Source: CAZCGA01 sp964498075
GTDB taxonomy: Bacteria > Desulfobacterota > Binatia > HRBIN30
Assembly (NCBI GenBank): GCA_964498075.1
Contig: CAZCGA010000252.1
Location: 1 to 5,545 of the forward strand
Reading direction: 5' to 3'
Length of the DNA: 5,545 nt
How positions within the stretch are numbered: position 1 is the first letter of the stretch; every line of letters starts with the position of its first letter. Below are positions 1-4,211 of the stretch, in pieces. The notes below the pieces were generated by a model. It saw only the letters and a program-made list of their open reading frames with translations. It had not been told where the DNA came from and did no database searches. The position numbers and the translations under genes are program-made.

Positions 1-191
1 TGATCGGCGACACCGTCAATCTCGCCGCCCGCCTGCAGAGCATGACGCGCGAGCTGGACGCGGCGGTGGCCATCGACGACACCACCTTTCGCCGCGCCGG
101 CCGTGAGGCGTGCGCGGCGTTCGTGCGCCATGCGGATCTGTCCATTCGCGGCCGCGCCCAGCCCGAGACCGTGCACGCCTTGCCGCTGTGA
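1..191 (+). CDS. class III adenylate/guanylate cyclase, C-terminal end (partial)
   Basis: The reading frame enters from the left edge (codons from position 3) and gives 62 residues before TGA at 189-191. It opens with IGDTVNLAARLQ, the conserved C-terminal-half motif of class III nucleotide cyclase catalytic domains, whose Asn and Arg normally contribute to transition-state binding during conversion of ATP (or GTP) to cAMP/cGMP. The remaining residues, ending RGRAQPETVHALPL, look like the normal last strand and natural C-terminus of a cyclase domain (compare the usual '(R/K)G(K/R)xxPxxVYxL' ending), so this gene appears intact at its 3' end. Upstream domains lie outside the window. It is followed closely by remnants of two further cyclase-type genes on the same strand. 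Confidence 0.85.
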   Translation, partial: IGDTVNLAARLQSMTRELDAAVAIDDTTFRRAGREACAAFVRHADLSIRGRAQPETVHALPL

Positions 192-210
192 CCAGAGCCC
201 CCGCCAGCGG

Positions 211-351
211 AGAATCACGGGGCTGCCCGATGATGTCATCGACGCGCTCGTCGCCCGCGCCGACGGCGTGCCGCTCTACGCCTGGTTCACCGAAGGCTTC
301 GACACGCGCGACCTGCAGGACGCGAAGGCGCTGCTGGAGGAGCTACGGTGA
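211..351 (+). pseudogene. internally deleted cyclase/AAA-ATPase (SARP/TPR-type) gene remnant
   Basis: An open stretch in one frame, ending TGA 349-351, has no start codon of its own. Its first part reads GLPDDVIDALVARADGVPL, which matches the late ATPase-module segment of cyclase-AAA-TPR proteins (typically 'LPxxVxxxIVxRxDGVPLFVEELT'). It then passes directly into YAWFTEGFDTRDLQDAKALL..., the characteristic C-terminal tail of the same family (typically 'GWFTEGFDTxDLxxAKALLDEL'). In intact proteins these two segments are separated by several hundred residues of TPR-like helices. The fusion falls at a shared Pro-Leu/Val-Tyr step, so a simple in-frame deletion is the likely origin. Family recognition is from memory of conserved motifs. 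No function is expected. Confidence 0.6.
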
Positions 352-446
352 TGCGCTGCGCTTCCTGCGGCCACGAGGCGACCAGCAGTGAACGGCCCGA
401 GCGTCAGCTTCCGGCTGTGGCAGAAACAAAACGGGCGACCGTGGCC

Positions 447-466
447 GCTCCAATCGCCGTTGGAGC
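447..466. repeat. short perfect hairpin outside the left att repeat
   Basis: GCTCCAA (447-453) and TTGGAGC (460-466) form a 7-bp stem with a 6-nt loop. On the minus strand it lies 23 nt beyond the tRNA-Glu 3'-end fragment, and the intervening stretch is T-rich. If the element model is right, this was once the sequence just downstream of intact tRNA-Glu, and the hairpin may be its old transcript end. The U-rich stretch precedes rather than follows the stem, so this is not a canonical intrinsic terminator. Confidence 0.3.
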
Positions 467-489
467 AGAAAAACCGTTGAAAACTGAAA

Positions 490-513
490 TGGTCCCAAGG
501 GGATTCGAACCCC
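490..513 (-). repeat. left copy of tRNA-Glu 3'-end direct repeat (putative attL)
   Basis: These 24 bases are identical to 4129-4152, the 3' end (T-arm, 3' acceptor strand and discriminator A) of the intact tRNA-Glu gene, and lie in the same orientation. The match ends abruptly on both sides. Tyrosine integrases commonly insert at tRNA 3' ends and regenerate such a repeat, leaving the intact tRNA at one end of the element and a fragment at the far end, as seen here. The next bases inward do not rebuild a cloverleaf, though a GGTTCC at minus-strand 555-550 could pair with the acceptor strand. Confidence 0.75.
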
Positions 514-583
514 GCACCGAGTGCGAGAACGCTGGAGGATCCGAAGACCGGAACCGCCGCGAAGCGCCATCTACCGCCACGAG

Positions 584-602
584 TTGTCCCCCGGGGGGAC
601 AA
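584..602. repeat. TTGTCCCCC/GGGGGACAA palindrome, left copy
   Basis: TTGTCCCCC (584-592) is separated by a single G from its inverse GGGGGACAA (594-602). The same two half-sites, with a 15-nt spacer, occur at 4059-4091, and both copies are followed by closely similar bases (TCTCGGA here, TCTCCGA there). Each copy lies just inside one end of the tRNA-Glu repeat pair. Confidence 0.7.
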
Positions 603-616
603 TCTCGGAGACGACG

Positions 617-817
617 ATGAACGCGCTCTCGCTGCAACGACGCCGCGGCGTGCGCGGGCGCTTCGCGGGCGACGACGTCGCGCGATTTGAAAGACAACAT
701 CAACGAAGGCAGCAGCAAGCGATGCAGAGCCTCAAGTGCGCCGCATCGAAGCGATCGAGAAGAGGCAGCGTCGGTATCGGGGCCGCCGGAAGGGCGAGAG
801 CGACGAGCAGTCAGTAA
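617..817 (+). CDS. small basic hypothetical protein (doubtful)
   Basis: ATG at 617 is preceded at 6 nt by GGAG (607-610), the best ribosome-binding site in the left half of the window. The 66-residue product is Arg/Gln-rich (RFERQHQRRQQQAMQSL) with a likely charged helix, then loses character. From about 736 the +1-related frame continues with another charged helical stretch (RRIEAIEKRQRRYRGRRKG), so the original gene may have run on and been broken by a frameshift near 735. I recognise no family. It runs toward the oppositely oriented zinc-ribbon gene and overlaps its last codons. It could equally be chance open frame in GC-rich DNA. Confidence 0.25.
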   Translation: MNALSLQRRRGVRGRFAGDDVARFERQHQRRQQQAMQSLKCAASKRSRRGSVGIGAAGRARATSSQ

Positions 818-1035
818 ACCGGCGGGATTGGGGGAGACTTCGGAAGGCTCTTCGTGTAGTGGCCGCAACTGGGGCACTGCACGCTCCACATCGGGGCGAC
901 TGGGTCGTACTGGACGTGGATCTGATCCGTCGCGACGTCGCCCTGCGGGTAGCAATTCCCGTAGACGGCCATGTCCAGCAGCCGAGCGCACTCCTGGTTC
1001 CTGCACCGGACGTCTCTGGGCATATTTGGGGTCAT
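811..1035 (-). CDS. small zinc-ribbon protein, function unknown
   Basis: The product has 74 residues from ATG at 1035. A CxxxxC pair (C11, C16) and a CxxCGH pair (C54, C57) are separated by 37 residues, a four-cysteine layout expected to hold one structural zinc. C28 is an extra cysteine. The tail is Pro-rich (SPPIPPVY). The general look resembles small phage or mobile-element zinc ribbons such as Com-like proteins, but I cannot assign a family. A GTG at 1095 would add 20 residues. I prefer the ATG because the extension contains no motif and its DNA carries a TTGACA hexamer (minus strand 1073-1068) with a weak TAGGCC 18 nt downstream, suggesting a promoter there. It is the last gene in the leftward run, 81 nt after the toxin gene. 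Confidence 0.55.
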   Translation of the reverse strand: MTPNMPRDVRCRNQECARLLDMAVYGNCYPQGDVATDQIHVQYDPVAPMWSVQCPSCGHYTKSLPKSPPIPPVY

Positions 1036-1116
1036 CGGGCCCTGGCCTACTCGCGCCGCGCCAGCGCTGTCAAGCACCGACCGGCGCTTGGACACGGGAC
1101 GGACGTCACACCGGGC

Positions 1117-1512
1117 TCACTTGTCCCACCAACCTCTGAGTTTTCCCCGGAACTCCTCCTGCTCTTCCAGCGAGCGTACCTCGCGGTTGGCTCGTTCCAA
1201 CTCGGCAGGCGTGACGTCGGGCATCTCGCCCTTGTGGTAGATCCGGGCGACGTAGATGACGCGGCGCACCTCGTCGATGCGGTAGAGGACGCGACATCCG
1301 TCGCGCTTGCTCAGGCCGGCGCTCGGAACAGCCATCCGCGCCTTTGAGAGCGGCGGGTGGATGCCCGGGTACTGGTCGCCGATCTCCCAGGGGTGATCAG
1401 AGAGCAGCGCGAGAAAGCGCTCCCAATCACTGGCCAGCCGGCGGAACTTCTTGCTCAGCCGCTTGAGGTCCGCCTCAAATCGTGGTGTCCGCCTGACCGC
1501 GTAGGCCGCCAT
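1117..1512 (-). CDS. RelE/ParE-superfamily toxin
   Basis: The predicted product is a type II toxin of the RelE/ParE fold, usually a ribosome-dependent mRNA endonuclease (RelE-like) or gyrase inhibitor (ParE-like). It has 131 residues, longer than the usual 85-110. Visible features are an N-terminal strand-helix with TPRFEADLKRLSKKF, the central YPG...PLSKARMAVPSAG segment, and the core strands CRVLYRIDE and VIYVARIYHKGE. These match the subfamily that reads 'YPG..IxKxRmxnpsxGkgKSGGxRViyy...IyllxiYxKse'. The C-terminus (residues 103-131) is a charged extension. ATG at 1512 shares its A with the TGA of the upstream gene. An overlapping GTG at 1515 is possible. This coupling points to one mRNA with the helical protein upstream, the expected position for an antitoxin. 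Which target it attacks cannot be read from the sequence. Confidence 0.8.
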   Translation of the reverse strand: MAAYAVRRTPRFEADLKRLSKKFRRLASDWERFLALLSDHPWEIGDQYPGIHPPLSKARMAVPSAGLSKRDGCRVLYRIDEVRRVIYVARIYHKGEMPDVTPAELERANREVRSLEEQEEFRGKLRGWWDK

Positions 1513-2066
1513 CACGGCGTTGCGAGGGAATCAGGGATGCTGCGGCTGAGGGTCTCAAGCTCCGCCCGCGCTTCGGGGTTCAGGCCGAGGGCGATGGTCT
1601 CCGAGACATCGTCAATGCGGTCGATCAACTCGGTGTACCGCTCCTCCCATTCACGCCGCCACAGCGTGCGGGCGATCTTGTGTTGGCGGCCCACGCGGCG
1701 GGCTTCGGCTCGGATGCGTCCGCACGTGGCCTCGAGGAGCTCGCGCTCGCTCTGGAGGCTGATCAAGGCCAGCTGCCACCAGCGGCGGTTGAACTGCGTA
1801 GTATCCTGGACGCGCAACGCCAGCCGGATCTCACGCACCAACCCCGCGGCCGAGTCCAGCAGCGAATCGACGATGGGGCCCGTCGCGCGATGGAAGGTCG
1901 CCACCGCCTTGGTCATCTCCACAGCGCTCGGCCGCCCCGCCAGCTGCCGCGACTGTGCCTCCAATTGCTCGCGGATGCGGCTCCCGTACTCGATCGAGGC
2001 GCTGCGGAGGGTGCCCGCGTTCGTGATGCACGTAGCTGCGGTCAGGCTGTCCATGCCGCTTAGCAT
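1512..2066 (-). CDS. unrecognised alpha-helical protein coupled to the toxin gene (candidate antitoxin)
   Basis: The product is about 184 residues from ATG at 2066. GTG at 2075 and ATG at 2054 are alternatives, and none has a strong ribosome-binding site. The sequence is almost entirely helix-forming and charged, with no signal peptide or membrane segment. Stretches such as SIEYGSRIREQLEAQSRQLAG, SERELLEATCGRIRAEARRV and WEERYTELIDRIDDVSETIA suggest coiled coils or a helical bundle. An FNRRWWQLALISL segment is the main hydrophobic patch. I see no ribbon-helix-helix, Xre, AbrB or Phd/YefM motif. Its stop codon overlaps the toxin start, so the two are translationally coupled. It could be a novel antitoxin, a chaperone-like third component, or the unrelated gene of a fortuitous pair. 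Size is roughly twice that of a typical RelE antitoxin. Confidence 0.65.
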   Translation of the reverse strand: MLSGMDSLTAATCITNAGTLRSASIEYGSRIREQLEAQSRQLAGRPSAVEMTKAVATFHRATGPIVDSLLDSAAGLVREIRLALRVQDTTQFNRRWWQLALISLQSERELLEATCGRIRAEARRVGRQHKIARTLWRREWEERYTELIDRIDDVSETIALGLNPEARAELETLSRSIPDSLATP

Positions 2067-2094
2067 CGCACGCACCCGAAGTGCTGCGCAAGGC

Positions 2095-2125
2095 AGGGCC
2101 GAAGCTGCTCCACCTCGGCCCTTTT
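2095..2125. terminator. GC-rich hairpin with T-tract on plus side
   Basis: AGGGCCGA (2095-2102) and TCGGCCCT (2115-2122) make a perfect 8-bp stem with a 12-nt loop. It lies between the dockerin-protein stop and the start of the helical gene. Read on the plus strand it is followed by TTTT (2122-2125). On the minus strand, the direction of both genes, it is followed by GCCTTGCG with no U-tract, so it would act there at most as a weak terminator or attenuator separating the two genes. Confidence 0.3.
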
Positions 2126-2214
2126 CACGAGCACCCGTTTAGCGCAGTAGCCACCGCCTGCACGATCTCATCGACCGTGATCTGACCATCCTTGTTCCCA
2201 CCGACGCGGCACGC
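2125..2214 (-). other. second dockerin repeat, out of frame with the main gene
   Basis: Reading the minus strand from 2214 gives ACRVGGNKDGQITVDEI followed by VQAVATALNGCS and TGA at 2127-2125. This is a good second half of a dockerin-like domain: a degenerate EF-hand loop (G-x-N-x-D-G with Glu at position 12) plus the conserved hydrophobic helix. The preceding gene carries the first half in the other frame. Dropping one G of the GG complementary to 2214-2215 would join them as ...NAPNLACRVGGNKDG..., which is how these tails normally read. So the original C-terminus was at 2125, not 2168. Confidence 0.75.
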
Positions 2215-3772
2215 CGAGGTTCGGCGCATTGCCAAGCGCGATGTTCACCATCGTGAGGAGATCATAGACGGTGATTTGCCCGTCGCCGCTGCAGTCGCCG
2301 ACACACGGCGTCGGGGTGGACGTCGGCGGCACGGTTGGCGGCATGCGGGTGGCAACAGAAGTCACGGTTGGTGTCTGAGTCGGGGTGTTGGTCGGCGTGC
2401 TCGTCGGGGTTACCGTACTCGTCGGTTTGGGAGTGTTCGTCGGCGTCGCGGTGGGCGTGCGCGTTGGGCTATTCGCCGGCGTTCGAGAGATGCACAACCC
2501 CCCTGTGCAGGATGCCCCAAACACCACGGCACACCCACCGCACGTGCCGACGATTGGGGCCGCGCAAAAGCCGGCACACTGACAGCAGTCGTCCGGCCCA
2601 GGCGTAGCCGGCGTCGGCGTGCGGGTCGACGTGAGCGTCGGCGTCGCGGTGAACGTCGGCCTCTTCGTGGTTGTCCGCGTTGGCGTCAGGGCGGTCGTGG
2701 GCGTTGGGGTATAGAGCACGCAGAGGTCTCCGCCTTCACAAGTGGCGCCCCCGACGGCCGTGCACCCTCCGCACGAACTCTTGACCGGGCCTGAACAGCT
2801 GGTCGGACACTGACAGCATACTTCAGGGAAGTTGTACTCGTAGGCACCGATCGAGCACTGGAGGGCGCCGAGACCGGGACGAACAAACCCACGCTGGTCA
2901 AGGTTGTTCACCCCGGTGCACAAGACATTGCTGCCCGCGTTGATGGCTGGGCTACTGGGCAGCAGCGCGATGGTCTGCGTCGGTCCGCCGTTGTTCGCGA
3001 GCCCTGCAGGATCGAGCCGCGGATTGGTGTTGCTCAAAGAACTGTTCGCTGCGTTGAAGCCACAAGTCACGCCATCATCCAAATTGTGGCCAAGTGAGTC
3101 GTAGATGTTGCCGCTGCAGTTTCCACCCGACGCGCTGTTCGCCACGAGCGTGTTCGCGAGGATCAGGCTGCCCACGCCGCCAGCGTTGTAGATGGCGCCG
3201 CCGGCGTAGAGGCAGCTATTCTCGGAGAAAGTGCCATTGGTCACCGTCACCGTTCCTCGGTTGTTGTTGTTCGAGATGGCACCGCCGTTGGTGTCACTGC
3301 GGTTGCCGAAGAAGGTGCTGTTGGCCACCCTCAGGATAGCGTAACCAATCCCGCCGTTGGAGATGGCACCCCCACTGACTGCACTGCGGTTGCCGGAGAA
3401 GGTGCTGTTGGTCACAGTCACCGTACCACCACCCGGGACCAGGTTGACCCGTGGGATCACAGCGAACAGCCTACCGCCGCCGCTGAGCGTGATGAGACCG
3501 CCGCCGTCGATGCTCGTGTCCGTCGCGATCGTCTTCTGTGTTGTCAGGGTGATGGTGAATGGGCTTGCGCCGCAGTTGAAGGTCACGCTCCCCCCGCCTA
3601 CAAACGCCGCGTCTAGTGCGCCTTGCGTGCACGCGATCGGGTTGCCATTGCCGACTACGCCGCTGGCCACGGCGGGGCTGGCCGACAAGGACAGGAGGAC
3701 CAGTAGTCCGACGGCCGAGGCGACGAGCGTCACCACACCATCTTGAATCGGCGGCGCCGTCGGTGGGATCAT
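2168..3772 (-). CDS. secreted beta-helix (choice-of-anchor Q-type) protein with Cys-rich modules, Thr/Pro linkers and broken dockerin
   Basis: The product has 534 residues. Order of parts: signal-peptide-like hydrophobic segment (13-37, ending SPAVASG); right-handed beta-helix with GGAI/NSTFSGN-type repeats (about 110-200); a PRLDPAGLANNGGPTQT-IALL-SPAINAG-DQRGF-GAYEY segment (about 250-310), hallmark of the choice-of-anchor Q domain; Cys-rich module CCQC...CGGC (about 316-350); Thr/Pro linker (353-390); a second copy of the Cys module (about 393-427); Thr/Pro linker (430-488); one dockerin EF-hand (D493, S495, D497, D504). The last 14 residues (VPRRWEQGWSDHGR) are out-of-frame translation: a 1-bp frameshift near 2214 removed the second dockerin half (2125-2214). 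It is probably an extracellular or surface protein of structural or adhesive type. No catalytic residues are recognisable. The n-region before the hydrophobic segment lacks any Lys or Arg, odd for a signal peptide, and the start abuts the broken integrase, so the extreme N-terminus may have been replaced. Confidence 0.8.
   Translation of the reverse strand: MIPPTAPPIQDGVVTLVASAVGLLVLLSLSASPAVASGVVGNGNPIACTQGALDAAFVGGGSVTFNCGASPFTITLTTQKTIATDTSIDGGGLITLSGGGRLFAVIPRVNLVPGGGTVTVTNSTFSGNRSAVSGGAISNGGIGYAILRVANSTFFGNRSDTNGGAISNNNNRGTVTVTNGTFSENSCLYAGGAIYNAGGVGSLILANTLVANSASGGNCSGNIYDSLGHNLDDGVTCGFNAANSSLSNTNPRLDPAGLANNGGPTQTIALLPSSPAINAGSNVLCTGVNNLDQRGFVRPGLGALQCSIGAYEYNFPEVCCQCPTSCSGPVKSSCGGCTAVGGATCEGGDLCVLYTPTPTTALTPTRTTTKRPTFTATPTLTSTRTPTPATPGPDDCCQCAGFCAAPIVGTCGGCAVVFGASCTGGLCISRTPANSPTRTPTATPTNTPKPTSTVTPTSTPTNTPTQTPTVTSVATRMPPTVPPTSTPTPCVGDCSGDGQITVYDLLTMVNIALGNAPNLGVPRRWEQGWSDHGR
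3190..3425 (-). repeat. 84-87 bp tandem units encoding beta-helix coils
   Basis: Three successive units start at the AGATGGC steps at 3190, 3274 and 3361 (84 and 87 bp apart). Within the last two, 3295-3328 and 3382-3415 are 34 bp with only two differences, and the 3190 unit is more diverged. Each unit encodes one 28-29 residue block of the NSTFSGN...GGAISN type. DNA-level identity this high suggests recent duplication or conversion and a capacity for length change. Confidence 0.7.
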
Positions 3773-3782
3773 TGCGCGACGG

Positions 3783-3812
3783 GACGTACAGCCGGCACGT
3801 CTTGCAAGTCAA
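3783..3812 (-). promoter_or_regulatory. weak candidate promoter of the beta-helix gene
   Basis: On the minus strand TTGACT (3812-3807) is followed 18 nt later by TACGTC (3788-3783), leaving about 10 nt to the ATG at 3772. The -35 is good, the -10 poor, and no clear ribosome-binding site follows. It lies at the upstream edge of the integrase remnant, so if real it was created or exposed by the rearrangement. Confidence 0.2.
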
Positions 3813-4058
3813 GCTGCGACTCAAGAGCGGTCGTGGTCTCGCGGCATCCGCCAGCGAGGCCTCTACTCGACGAAAGATACGTTCATCACGACGGCGCTCA
3901 GCGCAGGCGTGAAGATCGCCTGGCTTGAGACGCAGACGGGGGTGAGCTACGCGACGCTCCGCCGCCACTACGGACGATGGATGTCGGCTGAGGGTGAGAG
4001 CGAACTGCGCCGATTCAGCGCGTTCGATCCGACGTTGTTCGGTGCGGAAGCGCCCGAA

Positions 4059-4091
4059 TTGTCCCCCAAGAACAGGGCGCGTGGGGGACAA
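4059..4091. repeat. TTGTCCCCC/GGGGGACAA inverted repeat, right copy
   Basis: TTGTCCCCC (4059-4067) and GGGGGACAA (4083-4091) form a perfect 9-bp stem with a 15-nt spacer, inside the 3' part of the integrase remnant and 37 nt from the tRNA-Glu end. It shares its half-sites with 584-602. On the minus strand it also lies just downstream of the tRNAs, where the hairpin could serve as their transcript end, though no U-tract follows. Confidence 0.65.
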
Positions 4092-4128
4092 TCTCCGATA
4101 ACCTCAGGTGCCGCCGAAAGGTTTGAAG

Positions 4129-4152
4129 TGGTCCCAAGGGGATTCGAACCCC
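4129..4152 (-). repeat. right copy of tRNA-Glu 3'-end direct repeat (putative attR)
   Basis: The 24 bases identical to 490-513 are here part of the intact tRNA-Glu gene. The repeat unit is GGGG-TTCGAAT-CCCC plus the TTGGGACCA 3' end. With the integrase remnant ending in it, this is the natural tRNA-side boundary of the inserted element. Confidence 0.75.
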
Positions 4153-4202
4153 TGTTACCGACGTGAGAGGCCGGTGTCCTAACCGGGCTAGACGATGGGA
4201 CC
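4129..4202 (-). tRNA. tRNA-Glu (anticodon CTC)
   Basis: The minus strand folds into a full cloverleaf. Acceptor GGTCCCA/TGGGACC has discriminator A; the D-arm contains GTCTAGCCCGGTTAGGAC; the anticodon arm CCGGC-CTCTCAC-GTCGG has one G-U pair and anticodon CTC; the variable loop is followed by the T-arm AGGGG-TTCGAAT-CCCCT. The sequence follows the usual bacterial tRNA-Glu closely, including the GGACACCG run before the anticodon. CCA is not encoded: the bases after the discriminator A are CTTC. It lies downstream of tRNA-Gln, probably on the same transcript, and its 3' end is the attachment site of the neighbouring element. Confidence 0.95.
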
Positions 4203-4211
4203 ACGAAGAAC

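Larger units (their letters stand above)
351..620 (+). pseudogene. truncated start of a zinc-ribbon cyclase gene, read through into att repeat
   Basis: ATG at 351 overlaps the TGA of the preceding remnant (TGATG), a normal arrangement for coupled genes. The protein begins MRCASCGHE, the usual first half of the N-terminal zinc ribbon of cyclase/ATPase proteins (a CxxCGxEN start followed by a second CxxC). The second CxxC is missing. A segment SSERPERQL follows, faintly like the 'ERRQLTVMF' start of the cyclase domain, and then the similarity ends. The frame stays open to 620, reading through the tRNA-Glu 3'-end repeat (VPRGFEP) and into low-complexity sequence, which is chance coding rather than protein. 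I see no other gene on either strand between 380 and 610. Confidence 0.45.
3828..4166 (+). pseudogene. tyrosine recombinase (phage-type integrase), C-terminal remnant
   Basis: One frame is open from 3747 to TGA 4164-4166. From about 3828 it reads like the end of a tyrosine integrase catalytic domain: RGLYSTKDTFITTALSAGV, then WLETQTGVSYATLRRHYGRW. The HY at 3966-3971 provides the expected nucleophilic Tyr in an HYxRW context. The usual HxxR box appears as YxxK (Y-S-T-K-D), a variant I believe occurs in a divergent integrase group. The core-binding domain and the first catalytic Arg/Lys are gone. The 5' side abuts the oppositely oriented beta-helix gene, and no start codon with homology is left. 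The 3' end passes through the palindrome at 4059-4091 and finishes inside tRNA-Glu on the opposite strand. An integrase ending at the attachment tRNA is the normal layout of an integrated element. It is too short to be active. Confidence 0.75.

Noticed and set aside
490..555. A complete second tRNA gene on the minus strand (acceptor-like GGTTCCG at 555-549 facing TGGGACC)
   Set aside because: Only the T-arm and 3' acceptor are convincing. The 34-nt middle is too short and forms neither a D-arm nor a paired anticodon stem. It is better explained as a tRNA 3'-end att fragment, at most a decayed tRNA-Glu.
404..1006. Minus-strand frame of 200 codons across the left att region
   Set aside because: Low-complexity Arg/Pro/Ser translation that would pass through the tRNA-Glu fragment (VRGSNPLGT). 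The better-supported zinc-ribbon frame occupies its right part.
1120..1135. TTGTCCC as another copy of the palindrome half-site
   Set aside because: It lacks the full TTGTCCCCC and an inverted partner, and it encodes the last codons (WWDK) of the toxin.
736..1347. Long plus-strand open frame of about 200 codons
   Set aside because: It runs antisense to the zinc-ribbon and RelE-family genes, which carry recognisable motifs. Apart from its first 30 codons it has no protein-like character, so it is a GC-rich shadow.
1357..2142. Long plus-strand open frame of about 260 codons
   Set aside because: It is antisense to the toxin and helical-protein genes, rich in Arg/Ser and without any motif. The minus-strand frames have the natural coupling and composition.
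2300..2720. Repetitive GTCGGCGT-type stretch as a CRISPR array or tandem-repeat locus
   Set aside because: The pattern is the codon repetition of Thr/Pro linkers in the secreted protein. There are no constant repeats with unique spacers.
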